64,000 bases of DNA from Pantoea alhagi (GCF_002101395.1 NZ_CP019706.1:3224001-3288000), one strand, 5' to 3'; positions 16,869-25,339 are shown, numbered from the stretch's first letter. Translations and numbers: made by a program. Notes: a model not told the origin generated them from the sequence alone.

Positions 16869-17853
16869 AGGTTTCCTCGCCACCGCCAATTACCATTTCG
16901 CCGCTTTCCGCCAGACGACGCACGATAAGCAGGATCGCTTTCTGTTCGTTTTCTACCATCGACATACGTACCGGGCCACGGTTGGCGAGGTCGTCGCGCA
17001 GAATATCGGCAGCACGCTGCGACATATTCTTGAGGAACTTCTCGCGCAGCGGCTGATCGGCGCCCTTCAGTGCAACCAGCAGCGATTCGGATTCCACTTC
17101 CTGCAGCAGGCGTTGAATGCTGCGGTCGTCCACATCCACCAGGTTTTCGAACAGGAACATTTCGTCGACAATTTTCTGCGCCAGTTCGCCATCGAACTCG
17201 CGTACCGCTTCCATAACAGCTTCTTCCTGCTGCGTTTTCATCAGGTTGATGATTTCCGCTGCGGTTCTTACGCCGCCCATCTTCGCACGCTTGAGGTTTT
17301 GACCATCCAGCAGCGAGTTGAGCACTTCGGTCAGCTCCGCCAGCGCCGCTGGCTGCACGCCGCCGAAGGTGGCGATACGCAGCATCACGTCGTGACGCAG
17401 ACGATCGTCGAACTGAGCCAGGATATCCGCCGCCTGTGAACGCTTGAGATGGACCAGGATGGTGGCGATGATCTGCGGGTGTTCGTCGCGGATCAAATCG
17501 GCAGCCGACTGCGGCTCCATAAAGTTGAGCGTTTCCATACCGCTGGTGGTTTCGCGCGTTTCCAGAATATCTTCCAGCAGCGTTGAAGCACGCTCTTCGC
17601 CCAGCGCTTTGATCAGCACCGAACGCAGATATTCGTTGGAGTTCAGGCTCAGCGCCGCGAACTGCTCGGCATCCGTCTCGAACTCACGTAGCACGTCGGC
17701 CAACTGCTGGTGAGAAACCTGATTCATATTGGCCATGGCTGCGCTCAGGTGCTGCACTTCCCGTGTGCTGAGGTGCTTGAACACCTCAGCGGCACGGTCT
17801 TCACCGATCGTCATCAGCAGGACGGCGCTTTTTTCAGTACCGGTCAGACTCAT
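16861..17853 (-). CDS. fliG: FliG, flagellar rotor/switch protein
   Basis: FliG couples stator force to rotor rotation. The EHPQ motif (in DEHPQIIATILVHL, about residue 125) and the torque-generating C-terminal helix with charged residues are present. Length 330 matches E. coli (331). It overlaps fliF by four bases. Confidence 0.97.
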   Translation of the reverse strand: MSLTGTEKSAVLLMTIGEDRAAEVFKHLSTREVQHLSAAMANMNQVSHQQLADVLREFETDAEQFAALSLNSNEYLRSVLIKALGEERASTLLEDILETRETTSGMETLNFMEPQSAADLIRDEHPQIIATILVHLKRSQAADILAQFDDRLRHDVMLRIATFGGVQPAALAELTEVLNSLLDGQNLKRAKMGGVRTAAEIINLMKTQQEEAVMEAVREFDGELAQKIVDEMFLFENLVDVDDRSIQRLLQEVESESLLVALKGADQPLREKFLKNMSQRAADILRDDLANRGPVRMSMVENEQKAILLIVRRLAESGEMVIGGGEETYV

Positions 17854-19565
17854 AGTTCGTTACTCATCCATTGGCGAATTACCAGCGCTACAACGCGTGG
17901 ATCGTTTTCAGACATATCGCGGATGCGCTGGCTCATGACTTCGGCGCTGACGCGATGTTTAGATTTACGTTCCTGCTCCTGATCGTCTTTGCTGAGCGAA
18001 ACAGAGAAGGCTTCTTGTTCCTTACGTTGCTGTTCCAGCGCTGCCGCTTGTTCAGCCGCCTGTTTGGTCTGCTCCTGTTTACGCAGCAGGTGCGGACGAA
18101 CCAGTTTGCGGTAGAGGATGAAGGCAACCAGAGCAACCAGTAACCAGCGTCCCGCGTTCATCATCTGTTCGAAGAAGGACTGCTGCTGCCAGAACGGAAG
18201 TTCGCTGACGGTATCCTCTGTCTGGGTAAACTGCGAGTTGACCACGTTGATGCTGTCGCCACGATCGCTGGAAAAGCCCATTGCTTCACGCGTCAGATCT
18301 TCAATCTGTTTCAGCTGTTTCTCATTCAGCGCCACCGCCTTGCCTTTATCATCGGCGCGGTAGTTCACTACTACAGCAACCGACAGGCGTTTCACGCCGC
18401 CCACATTCATCTTGGTATGACGAATGGTGCGATCCAGCTCATAGTTGGTGGTTTCATCGTGATGCGTATTAGACGGCACCGGACGCGCAGCAGCGGTGGT
18501 GGCCGTTGTATTAGCCGCAGCCGCAGCCGGATTCGCTGCATTAGCATTAGCATTAGCATTAGCTTTTGGCGTTTCGATCGGCGCGCTGTTCGCAGGCGCA
18601 GGCTGATTAGAGAGCGCACCCGGTACGCCGCCAGGATACTGGCCGCCAATCTGCTCGTTGCTGCTGCTCTGACGTGAGCGAACAGCGGCATTGACCGGAT
18701 CGGTATTTGGTTTGTATTGCTCTTCTGTTTGTTCACGCGTATCGAAATCGATCTGGGCGGTGACCTGCGCGTGTACATTGCCGCTGCCGACGATCGGCGC
18801 AAGGATCGCTTCAATGCGCTGCTGATAACGGCTTTCTACTTCGGTTGCGTATTTCAGCTGGGCATCGTTCAGGTCACGACCGGCTGCGTCGGAGCGCGTC
18901 AGCAGGCGACCACTTTGATCGACAACCGTGACGTTGCCCGGCGGGAGACCGGCCACGCTGCTGGAAACCATATGAACGATAGCGTTGATTTGACCTTCAT
19001 CCATCGCACGACCCGGTTGCAGGTTCAGCGTGACGGAGGCGGAAGGGGATTTCTGTTCGCGAACGAACAGCGTTGGTTTCGGCATCGCCAGGTGTACACG
19101 GGCGCGTTTTACCGGACCGAGTGATTCAATGGTGCGTGACAGCTCGCCTTCCAGCGCACGCTGGTAATTCACCTGCTCGCTGAACTGACTGATACCGAAC
19201 TTCTCTTTATCCAGCAGTTCAAAGCCCACGGCGCCGCCTTTCGGCAGCCCCTGCTGAGCGAGACGCAGGCGCAGCTCATGTACCTTTTCTGCCGGCACCA
19301 TCAGGGCGCCGCCTTTATCTTCGAAGCGGTAAGGGATATTCATCTGAGTCAGCTGCGTCACGATTGCGCCGCCATCCTCATCTGAAAGGTTATTATAAAG
19401 GACGCTATAAGCCGGTGCTTTTGCCCACAGTACCATCGCAACAATGATGGCAGTAGCGGCGGCGGCTGCGATTATCAGCGGGATCCGCGGATTGGCGCGC
19501 AGGCGAGCAACAAGGTCATTTAAGCCTTTCTTATTTGTTGTTTCCTGAGTTGCGGTTGCATTCAT
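17850..19565 (-). CDS. fliF: FliF, MS-ring protein
   Basis: FliF forms the MS ring. There are two membrane helices (about 30-50 and 450-470), ring-building motifs between them, and the FliG-binding C-terminus ending in VVALVIRQWMSNEL. The variable periplasmic segment before the second helix holds an Asn-Ala repeat (TPKANANANANAANP) encoded by a hexanucleotide repeat. The start MNATATQ is chosen because AGGAA lies eight bases upstream and E. coli begins MNATA. First gene of the fliFGHIJK operon, divergent from fliE. Confidence 0.96.
   Translation of the reverse strand: MNATATQETTNKKGLNDLVARLRANPRIPLIIAAAAATAIIVAMVLWAKAPAYSVLYNNLSDEDGGAIVTQLTQMNIPYRFEDKGGALMVPAEKVHELRLRLAQQGLPKGGAVGFELLDKEKFGISQFSEQVNYQRALEGELSRTIESLGPVKRARVHLAMPKPTLFVREQKSPSASVTLNLQPGRAMDEGQINAIVHMVSSSVAGLPPGNVTVVDQSGRLLTRSDAAGRDLNDAQLKYATEVESRYQQRIEAILAPIVGSGNVHAQVTAQIDFDTREQTEEQYKPNTDPVNAAVRSRQSSSNEQIGGQYPGGVPGALSNQPAPANSAPIETPKANANANANAANPAAAAANTTATTAAARPVPSNTHHDETTNYELDRTIRHTKMNVGGVKRLSVAVVVNYRADDKGKAVALNEKQLKQIEDLTREAMGFSSDRGDSINVVNSQFTQTEDTVSELPFWQQQSFFEQMMNAGRWLLVALVAFILYRKLVRPHLLRKQEQTKQAAEQAAALEQQRKEQEAFSVSLSKDDQEQERKSKHRVSAEVMSQRIRDMSENDPRVVALVIRQWMSNEL
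18538..18563. repeat. Hexanucleotide tandem repeat inside fliF
   Basis: GCATTA is repeated four times plus GC, encoding alternating Ala and Asn in the non-conserved loop of FliF. Such in-frame six-base units can gain or lose copies without breaking the gene. Confidence 0.85.
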
Positions 19566-19800
19566 GACCATTTCCTGCCTGACAGTTGACCGGACTGTGT
19601 GTTAAGTGGTGACAAAACTGACTCCCTGATACGGCTTAGAAAAGTTCCACTTCAATGGATGCCATTATTTTCCTATTCGCAAATTTCGATGGGTCAAAAA
19701 GCCATGTTTTTTGCTGTCATTTACACCCTTTGTCCTATTGACTTTGTGTTAAGTTTATTCGCACAGACTAAACGAACCGCCAATAACAACGAGGGTTAAC
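19566..19800. promoter_or_regulatory. Divergent fliF-fliE promoter region
   Basis: This 235-base gap separates the divergent fliF operon and fliE and must hold both class 2 promoters. I could not place FlhDC boxes with confidence. Confidence 0.5.
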
Positions 19801-20112
19801 ATGGCAATCCAGGGGATAGAAAGCGTGATTCAGCAGCTGCAGCTTGGTTCGCTGCAGGCCAGTAACAGAAACACTGACAGCGTGGCGCAGGCTGATTTTT
19901 CCGCGCAGATGAAAGCGGCGCTGGATAAGATCAGTGAAACGCAAAACCACGCGCGTGCGCAGGCACAGGACTTTACGATGGGTAAACCGGGTATCGCGCT
20001 GAACGACGTAATGATCGATCTGCAGAAATCATCGGTTTCCATGCAGATGGGCATTCAGGTGCGTAATAAGCTGGTATCAGCTTACCAGGAAATCATGAAT
20101 ATGCAGGTGTAG
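19801..20112 (+). CDS. fliE: FliE, MS ring-rod junction protein
   Basis: The 103-residue protein matches E. coli FliE, ending VSMQMGIQVRNKLVSAYQEIMNMQV, so the 3' end is intact although the prophage begins 22 bases later. FliE is the first exported rod component and also helps open the export gate. The ribosome site GAGGG precedes the ATG. Confidence 0.96.
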   Translation: MAIQGIESVIQQLQLGSLQASNRNTDSVAQADFSAQMKAALDKISETQNHARAQAQDFTMGKPGIALNDVMIDLQKSSVSMQMGIQVRNKLVSAYQEIMNMQV

Positions 20113-20134
20113 TGGGGTAACTTACTGAAATATA

Positions 20135-21427
20135 TTAAATACCTTGGCTTGCTGTTCTCCTGTAGGGCATATGTAGGACAAATTCATTCAGCTTTGAGTT
20201 CAGAAGACTAACTTGCTCGTTGTTATTCTCCGGCATCCACGCCCCATATACCTGGTAAACCATTTGGGAATTCGCATGCCCCATTTGGTTTGCCACAAAG
20301 TTTGGGTTGGCTCCGGCAGACAATGACCAGCATGCATAGGTGTGACGAGACTGATATGCCTTCCGGTGTCTCACCCCGGCACGTCTGAGCGCTGATTTCC
20401 ATGTCTGCCCTAAAGAGGCCACTGCGTAATAGTTTCCGGCCAGACTGTTTATTGCGTAGATGCCTGGATTAAAGACAAAGGTGCATTGCTCCTGCTCCTT
20501 TTTCTGGAACTCACGCATATGAACTTCGATATCGACGGGCTTGTTCATGCGGGTCAGTTCCATCTGGTCTTTAAGGACTTCTATCGCACTATCGATAAGA
20601 CAAACGATGCGGTTGGTACTGGTTCTGGTTTTCGGTGGAGTAAACCGGCCTTCATTGGTCAGGTTACGGCACACCTTCAGATAACCGGCCTTCAAATCGA
20701 TATCTTCCCATGCGAGTGCGCATAACTCGCCGTGGCGCAATCCGGTTAAAACAGCCAGGCTCCATAAGTTGGCAACCTGACGGTTTGCACATTTCTCAAT
20801 GACTCGGGCAAACTCATCGCGGGTAAGTGGATCTGGTTTCTTATGGTCCTTCTTAAGTGGTGCGATACTTGCCATAGGATTGCGGGGTATGTAGCCATTA
20901 TCAAAGGCAAACTTAAACAGTGCAGACAGGTCTGTCATGCATCCGTTTACGGTGGCAACCGATCGCCCCTGTTTCTCTACTGAATGCATTCTGCCCGGAA
21001 GTTGTGGACCGGTTAGAAGCTCTCTCCTGAGATTCAGTAAATCCTCGCTTTTTACTGAGCCTACCGCCCGGTCAGGTCCAAGCATCTCAATCGTCTTTCT
21101 TACCCGGCGTTCATACGTACAGTATGTGCTGTGTGCAATTTCTGGTTCCTTTAACTTTAACCAGCGGGCTGCCAGCTGACCCATGGTTATTTCGCTTTCC
21201 TGTGTGTGCGAATGTCTGAAGAGTGGAGAATCGGGAAAGCTTTCCTGATAGTTAAACGTCCCTGTTTTAATCTGGTACATCACATTGGCCCGTAACTCTC
21301 CGGCCATTTTTCTGTTCTTTGGCGTGTCTGGAACGCCAAGCGACTCCCTTCGCCTGACGCCCTGATATGCGAACCATATGCGCAGATTCCCGCCATTGGG
21401 CTCAACGCCCGTTGGATACTTTGCCAT
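20135..21427 (-). CDS. int: Prophage integrase (tyrosine recombinase)
   Basis: The 430-residue enzyme has an N-terminal arm-binding domain (residues 1-60), a core-binding domain (about 80-180) and the catalytic domain. Catalytic residues are visible: Arg near 231 in TGLRHGELCAL, Arg near 361 in SRHTYACW, His near 384 in MGHANSQM and the nucleophile Tyr near 394 in VYQVYGAW. The ATG at 21427 has AGGAG five bases upstream; a GTG one codon earlier is less favourable. It is the last gene of the leftward early operon and abuts the host fliE gene. Confidence 0.95.
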   Translation of the reverse strand: MAKYPTGVEPNGGNLRIWFAYQGVRRRESLGVPDTPKNRKMAGELRANVMYQIKTGTFNYQESFPDSPLFRHSHTQESEITMGQLAARWLKLKEPEIAHSTYCTYERRVRKTIEMLGPDRAVGSVKSEDLLNLRRELLTGPQLPGRMHSVEKQGRSVATVNGCMTDLSALFKFAFDNGYIPRNPMASIAPLKKDHKKPDPLTRDEFARVIEKCANRQVANLWSLAVLTGLRHGELCALAWEDIDLKAGYLKVCRNLTNEGRFTPPKTRTSTNRIVCLIDSAIEVLKDQMELTRMNKPVDIEVHMREFQKKEQEQCTFVFNPGIYAINSLAGNYYAVASLGQTWKSALRRAGVRHRKAYQSRHTYACWSLSAGANPNFVANQMGHANSQMVYQVYGAWMPENNNEQVSLLNSKLNEFVLHMPYRRTASQGI

Positions 21428-21459
21428 CACAACTCCTGATTAGTGAACGGGAAGGGCAT

Positions 21460-21708
21460 TTAAGCAGATTTGCGACGAGGAATCGCTGGCGGTTGTTTCT
21501 CAATCCATTTTTCTACGGCTCGCCAGTCATAAAAGCACATGCTGTTTTCCCGTGGGACGCCGTCAGGAGAGACGTGTTTATATTCGCGCCCCTCCATCCA
21601 GGAGACTTCGCGGGCAGTTTTAATTGTGTTCTTTTTCAGGCCAGTAATCTGCATGAGAACGGCCTCAGATACCCACTTGCTCGGCATGAGCTGGATAACG
21701 TTTTCCAT
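21460..21708 (-). CDS. xis: Excisionase (DUF1233-type)
   Basis: The 82-residue protein has the family pattern KWVSEAVLMQITGLKKNTIKTAR with a winged helix, then WMEGREYKHVSPDG and YDWRAVEKWIEKQP. It is expected to bend attachment-site DNA for excision. It lies directly upstream of int on the same transcript. Confidence 0.87.
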   Translation of the reverse strand: MENVIQLMPSKWVSEAVLMQITGLKKNTIKTAREVSWMEGREYKHVSPDGVPRENSMCFYDWRAVEKWIEKQPPAIPRRKSA

Positions 21709-21717
21709 GAATGACCT

Positions 21718-21792
21718 CTACAGGTAGTTGAATATTGCTCTGGTGATGATGATCGCAATGATGGTGATGAGAAGGTGGAGTGGGGTGATCAT
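21718..21792 (-). CDS. Tiny hydrophobic peptide, 24 residues
   Basis: The frame starts at an ATGA overlap with the end of the upstream gene, which argues for coupled translation. The product is almost entirely hydrophobic (LLITIIAIIIT) and would span the membrane once. No family recognised. Confidence 0.45.
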   Translation of the reverse strand: MITPLHLLITIIAIIITRAIFNYL

Positions 21793-22133
21793 TCTCCGAG
21801 TAGCTCTTTCATGCGCCGATATGTCTCAGGGGCGCGGTTATCAGGGCGCTTAATTTCAGCGCTTAGCAACGTCATCAATTCATCCCAGTTATCGAGAATC
21901 GGCTTAAACTTCGGTACTTTTTCGCCGATGGTGGGAAAGTGGTCTCTGATTTCTGGAATTGCTTTAACCAGCTTCCGGCAGCGGTTAAGGTCAGATGGGT
22001 CCCACGGCGGGCTAAAGTGGCTTCCGTAAAAAGGTTTATCCATGCCCAGAGCGATAGACGCCATTGTTGCAGAGCTAACGCCGACGCGGCCATTAGCCTG
22101 CCATTGCAAAACCTGCATAGCTAATTCAGACAT
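21789..22133 (-). CDS. Phage early protein, unknown function
   Basis: A 114-residue soluble protein with a Trp/Pro-rich centre (SHFSPPWDPSDLNRCRKLV) seen in early regions of enterobacterial phages. The N-terminal half (ALQVLQWQANGRVGVSSATM) looks helical. Function not known. Confidence 0.7.
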   Translation of the reverse strand: MSELAMQVLQWQANGRVGVSSATMASIALGMDKPFYGSHFSPPWDPSDLNRCRKLVKAIPEIRDHFPTIGEKVPKFKPILDNWDELMTLLSAEIKRPDNRAPETYRRMKELLGE

Positions 22134-22183
22134 AACAACTCCTCACGCATAGCGCGATAGTGAATAGGGGTAGGGGTTGGGGG

Positions 22184-22513
22184 TTAGATGTACTGCGCTG
22201 AGTCAGCGGCGAGCAGGGTGATTGCGAGGCGCACAGCTTCTAAGCGCCGATTGAACTGATACTCAACAGTGCGGGATTGCGCTCCTGCTGGCTCGCTAAC
22301 CAAAACAACCCGATCGCCGAAGCAAATATTCATATCCATCAAAGCGGCAAGGTGCATGGCCTGCTCTGTGGATTTAATCGGGTTCCACTCTTTTCCGGCA
22401 ATAACTGAGAGGTCGATTTTCTCAAGCGGTGACGTTGCCCAGTAACAGGCTGCTGCGCGTGAAAGTCGGCATAGTTCATCGTCGGCCAGCTGCCTCACTT
22501 CATCCTGTGTCAT
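22184..22513 (-). CDS. Phage ABA-sandwich (DUF2591-like) protein
   Basis: The 109-residue protein shows the pattern of the phage ABA-sandwich family: an N-terminal helix, a WNP motif followed by AMHLAALMDMNICFG, and a C-terminal VRLAITLLAAD. Its role is unknown. It overlaps the upstream zinc-finger gene by four bases. Confidence 0.6.
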   Translation of the reverse strand: MTQDEVRQLADDELCRLSRAAACYWATSPLEKIDLSVIAGKEWNPIKSTEQAMHLAALMDMNICFGDRVVLVSEPAGAQSRTVEYQFNRRLEAVRLAITLLAADSAQYI

Positions 22514-22719
22514 GCCACGCTCCTCTGCCTCTCAGCCCACACCATGCGCTCATGGTCAGTTCGGCACTCATCGCTACAGAAGTGCCCTTTGTCTATCGGC
22601 TCATTGCACCAGTGGCATATGCCGGTGAATGTCATAACGGGCTTAGGCCGGTTAGCCAGTGCTATCTCTATCAGCTGCTGCTCGCGTTCTGCGGCTTCAT
22701 CGAGAATATCGGCATGCAT
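22510..22719 (-). CDS. TraR/DksA-type C4 zinc-finger protein
   Basis: The 69-residue protein has CHWCNEPI and FCSDECRTDHE, four cysteines in CxxC...CxxxC spacing, after a short helical N-terminus. This resembles phage TraR/DksA-like proteins that may bind in the RNA polymerase secondary channel. Confidence 0.72.
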   Translation of the reverse strand: MHADILDEAAEREQQLIEIALANRPKPVMTFTGICHWCNEPIDKGHFCSDECRTDHERMVWAERQRSVA

Positions 22720-22721
22720 GA

Positions 22722-22985
22722 TTACTCTCCTTTAAAGGCCTGTTCACACTGCATGGCTACGCTTTCAATTCGCTCCTGCATGGCTTTGATTGTGTCAATA
22801 TCGGATTGCTTCAGGTCATGAGTGATAAGCTCCCGCACCAGTTGATGCATTTTCGGGAAGAAGCCGAGACGCGAGAGAACGATTTGCCCCTTCGTTTTTC
22901 CTGACTGCGACACTTTCTTCTCATAAAGCACAAAATCGTGGGTACTGCTTTCGATGATGTAACGGTTATCAATTTCAATTTTCAT
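22722..22985 (-). CDS. DUF5405-like phage protein
   Basis: The 87-residue protein begins MKIEIDNRYIIESSTHDFVLYEKK and continues with an SGKTKGQIVLS segment, like the DUF5405 family of enterobacterial phages. Function unknown. Confidence 0.6.
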   Translation of the reverse strand: MKIEIDNRYIIESSTHDFVLYEKKVSQSGKTKGQIVLSRLGFFPKMHQLVRELITHDLKQSDIDTIKAMQERIESVAMQCEQAFKGE

Positions 22986-23009
22986 GTTATTTCTCCGGAA
23001 TTTGGGCGT

Positions 23010-23032
23010 AAAAAAACCGCCATCAGGCGGCT
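23010..23032 (-). terminator. Leftward terminator
   Basis: GCCGCCTGATGGCGG followed by seven T on the minus strand, just after the 97-residue gene. Probably overridden by N on pL transcripts. Confidence 0.8.
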
Positions 23033-23046
23033 TGCATTAGAAACTA

Positions 23047-23340
23047 TCATGGGTGAGGTTTAAGCCCTGCGGCTATCGCACGTTTTATAGCGATCGAATC
23101 AAACTCAATGATGGAATTAATGGTTCCAATAAAGTAGCGATGTTGCTTATCCCACACTTCAAACACGTTATAAAAAGGCATGTTAATTTGTTTGGCGGGA
23201 GCAAGTCTGTCACTGGAAGAAAGAACTTGAGGCTCTTTGTGGTGTGCTGAAATCCGAGCTCCATTGCGAAGCGGTGAGGCGAATTCATCTATATCGTTTT
23301 CTTTTGGTCCGTCTATGTAATAAATTTGATATTGGCTCAC
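23047..23340 (-). CDS. Hypothetical protein, 97 residues
   Basis: No family recognised. The protein has a beta-rich C-terminal part (MPFYNVFEVWDKQHRYFIGTI). It overlaps the upstream gene by four bases and is followed by a terminator. Confidence 0.6.
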   Translation of the reverse strand: MSQYQIYYIDGPKENDIDEFASPLRNGARISAHHKEPQVLSSSDRLAPAKQINMPFYNVFEVWDKQHRYFIGTINSIIEFDSIAIKRAIAAGLKPHP

Positions 23341-23582
23341 TTCCCATCCTCCTGCTTAAAATAAACCGGGTCAGTACCTTTAGGTAGCTGCTGCGCCACC
23401 TGCCTGTAATGCTGCAATCTCTCCCTGAAGTAACCGCGTAACTCTTCCGGCTGCTCCATCTCTACCTGCTGCGGGATTACCGGCTGGTTCAGGCGCTCTT
23501 TGTAAGCCACGCCTGACGCCGCGAGGTCAACGTTAACCTTATCCCTTTCTTCTTTGCTGCGTGCTGCGAGATTGTGGCTCAT
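23337..23582 (-). CDS. Hypothetical protein, 81 residues
   Basis: A charged, mostly helical protein (LRGYFRERLQHYRQVAQQLPKG). It overlaps both neighbours by four bases, so translation is probably coupled. No family recognised. Confidence 0.6.
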   Translation of the reverse strand: MSHNLAARSKEERDKVNVDLAASGVAYKERLNQPVIPQQVEMEQPEELRGYFRERLQHYRQVAQQLPKGTDPVYFKQEDGK

Positions 23583-23767
23583 GATTTATCCTCCCCGTCT
23601 GCAGTCTTACCGCGCCTTTTCCTCTGCTCGTAGGGGGTTTTCAAAACATCAAATGACGGCACATAGCCATTTTCAAAACGCTCAGCATTTGCCTTCGCCA
23701 TAGCTTTTCGAGCCCATTTATTACCGCCGCTCTTTGCTTTCGGTGCACTCTTTTTATCATCGGACAT
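23579..23767 (-). CDS. Small basic protein, 62 residues
   Basis: Strongly Lys/Arg-rich at both ends (DKKSAPKAKSGGNKWARKAMAK, YEQRKRRGK), so nucleic-acid contact is possible. An upstream GGAGG site supports the start. Unknown function. Confidence 0.55.
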   Translation of the reverse strand: MSDDKKSAPKAKSGGNKWARKAMAKANAERFENGYVPSFDVLKTPYEQRKRRGKTADGEDKS

Positions 23768-23796
23768 GACGATACCTCCTGAGTGGAGTATATCGC

Positions 23797-24066
23797 TTAT
23801 TGGATCAGGGTGGGCTTGCAGTATAGAGGCACTTCATTGAATCGTTGGGTGGATGACAGGTCGGCCTCCACGACAACTCCCTTTTTCTTCCACAGAAGGC
23901 TTAATTGTGACATTGGCACCCAGGCAGCAGGCTCACTGAACGCCTTCCGCAGCGCCTGAAGCTCACGAGCCATAGCTCGCCATTCTTCCTGAGTAGCGCT
24001 ATTAATCTCGTTGCTTGGCTTGGGCTCAAACGCTACGAGCTCAGCTAACCTTTCATTGCTAATCAT
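23797..24066 (-). CDS. Hypothetical phage protein, 89 residues
   Basis: It begins MISNERLAELV, a start common among enterobacterial phage early proteins, and ends in a beta-rich segment. The ribosome site AAGGAG lies inside the end of the upstream small gene, two bases after whose stop this gene begins. Confidence 0.65.
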   Translation of the reverse strand: MISNERLAELVAFEPKPSNEINSATQEEWRAMARELQALRKAFSEPAAWVPMSQLSLLWKKKGVVVEADLSSTQRFNEVPLYCKPTLIQ

Positions 24067-24068
24067 AA

Positions 24069-24227
24069 TTATCTCCTTACCTCACCGCACTCAAGCTGAG
24101 CTAATGGTCGCCGCTCATTTACGCGGCGCTTCATGAACTCGCATTCTGCTTTGGTGGAGTAGATTTTATCGGTCAGGGGTAGGGCGTGAGAGTGAGCGGT
24201 GATGAGGAGGATGAAGCCTGTCAGCAT
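24069..24227 (-). CDS. Small exported protein, 52 residues
   Basis: The N-terminus MLTGFILLITAHSHALPL looks like a short signal peptide, followed by a basic segment with two cysteines (ECEFMKRRVNERRPLAQLECG). The gene is coupled to the following 89-residue gene. Small secreted proteins of this kind occur in early regions of lambdoid phages; role unknown. Confidence 0.55.
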   Translation of the reverse strand: MLTGFILLITAHSHALPLTDKIYSTKAECEFMKRRVNERRPLAQLECGEVRR

Positions 24228-24252
24228 TTATTCTTACCTCCGGAATCTGGAC

Positions 24253-24275
24253 AAAAAAAACCGCCCGAAGGCGGC
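24253..24275 (-). terminator. Leftward terminator after the SOS-box gene
   Basis: GCCGCCTTCGGGCGG followed by eight T on the minus strand. Confidence 0.83.
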
Positions 24276-24294
24276 TTGTTACGAAAAATGTTTG

Positions 24295-24702
24295 TTACTG
24301 CACTTTGGTTGCCTGAATGGTGGCATAACCAGTGTTATCAACGCAGTTGTCGTCAGTTACGAATGCCATCATTGTTGATGTAGTCGGTATATTGAGAGTC
24401 ATTGGGGTGCTGTTGATAGTAGTTCCCCAGCGGCCATTACCCAGCCCGCCCTGTAAATAAACAGAGCTAATCAGGCATCCGTTAGTTAATGAGCCATTCA
24501 TGCAACTCATGTTGTTGGATGCCAGGGAAACATTGTATGTGCCGGGAGCTAACTGAAACTGTAGTGCAGTACCTGCCTGAACCTTACTGTTACTTAACGG
24601 GGGATAAATGCAGTGGGCTTTACCACTAATTGTAAATGTTTCTGCCTGGCTGCCAAAAGATAAGAACGCCAGGAGAAGTAACGCTTTAACTTTAGTCTGC
24701 AT
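24295..24702 (-). CDS. Secreted protein behind a LexA box
   Basis: The 135-residue precursor has a clear signal peptide (KVKALLLLAFLSFGSQA, cleavage after about residue 20). The mature part has no long helix, is rich in Ser, Thr, Asn and Gly, and has four cysteines that could form disulphides, so a beta-sandwich is likely. No family is recognised. The gene is a self-contained cassette: its own terminator follows, and a near-perfect LexA operator precedes it by 78 bases. It therefore looks like a DNA-damage-induced accessory gene within the pL operon. Confidence 0.78.
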   Translation of the reverse strand: MQTKVKALLLLAFLSFGSQAETFTISGKAHCIYPPLSNSKVQAGTALQFQLAPGTYNVSLASNNMSCMNGSLTNGCLISSVYLQGGLGNGRWGTTINSTPMTLNIPTTSTMMAFVTDDNCVDNTGYATIQATKVQ

Positions 24703-24779
24703 GATAGATATCCTTTAATGAAAATAACGTCATGTTATTAAATGGTTGTCCTTCGAAGCGCAACGGCCCAAAGAAATAT

Positions 24780-24799
24780 TACTGTATATAAATACAGTA
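24780..24799 (-). promoter_or_regulatory. LexA operator (SOS box)
   Basis: TACTGTATATAAATACAGTA differs at one position from the LexA consensus TACTGTATATATATACAGTA. The invariant CTGT-N8-ACAG core is intact. It lies upstream of the secreted protein gene read leftward. Confidence 0.88.
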
Positions 24800-24833
24800 T
24801 AAATATCCACTGAAATCACAGGATTTATTAAAG

Positions 24834-25034
24834 TTATTTAATGTCTTGAGGTATGAGCCAGACCAGTTCGTCGCGCTCAAATGAGTGATGAATCCCGTCC
24901 ACAACGCACAGCACTTTCCCTCTTTGGTGGCGCACCTCGCTTACCTCTCGCGGCTGACCATCTTCAAACTCCAGCTTCCAGCCTTCCTGAATGCGGCCCG
25001 CTTCCTTGCGTAGCCTGCGTTGGTATTTGCGCAT
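24834..25034 (-). CDS. Hypothetical protein, 66 residues
   Basis: Begins MRKYQRRLRKEAGRIQEGWKLEF and ends in a small beta-rich domain (GKVLCVVDGIHHSFERDELVWLI). The start directly follows the stop of the upstream gene. No family recognised. Confidence 0.6.
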   Translation of the reverse strand: MRKYQRRLRKEAGRIQEGWKLEFEDGQPREVSEVRHQRGKVLCVVDGIHHSFERDELVWLIPQDIK

Positions 25035-25036
25035 AA

Positions 25037-25339
25037 TCACTCCTGACGGTCGGCGTCGCCTGCACCTTTGCGGCGGTCGGTGTAATCGCCATACCATTCG
25101 TGCGTCTCCTGATATGGCGTAACAGTGATGCAGGGCAGGATGGGGCGCTTGGCTGTCTGCTCTGCATGATGACGCTGTAGCCGCTCTGTATGCCTGTCTA
25201 CAGTTGATTTAATGCGTTCGTGCTGCTCTCCCTGCCGCATTGCCTGAATAGCTCCGATAGCGCCAGCAAGCACCTCCTGCCTGCGGCGTTCCATATCCTT
25301 CAGGCGTGACAATGCCGCCCCGGCTTGAGGTGATTGCAT
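25037..25339 (-). CDS. Hypothetical protein, 100 residues
   Basis: A long basic helix with many Arg, Gln and His residues, then a short YHEWYGDY-type tail. It lies just downstream of the SSB-like gene in the recombination block. Function unknown. Confidence 0.6.
   Translation of the reverse strand: MQSPQAGAALSRLKDMERRRQEVLAGAIGAIQAMRQGEQHERIKSTVDRHTERLQRHHAEQTAKRPILPCITVTPYQETHEWYGDYTDRRKGAGDADRQE

Noticed and set aside
19566..19800. FlhDC boxes or a sigma-28 promoter before fliE
   Set aside because: A GCCAATAA sequence near 19780 resembles a sigma-28 -10 element, but no -35 element lies at the required 11-base spacing. No clear FlhDC repeat was found.
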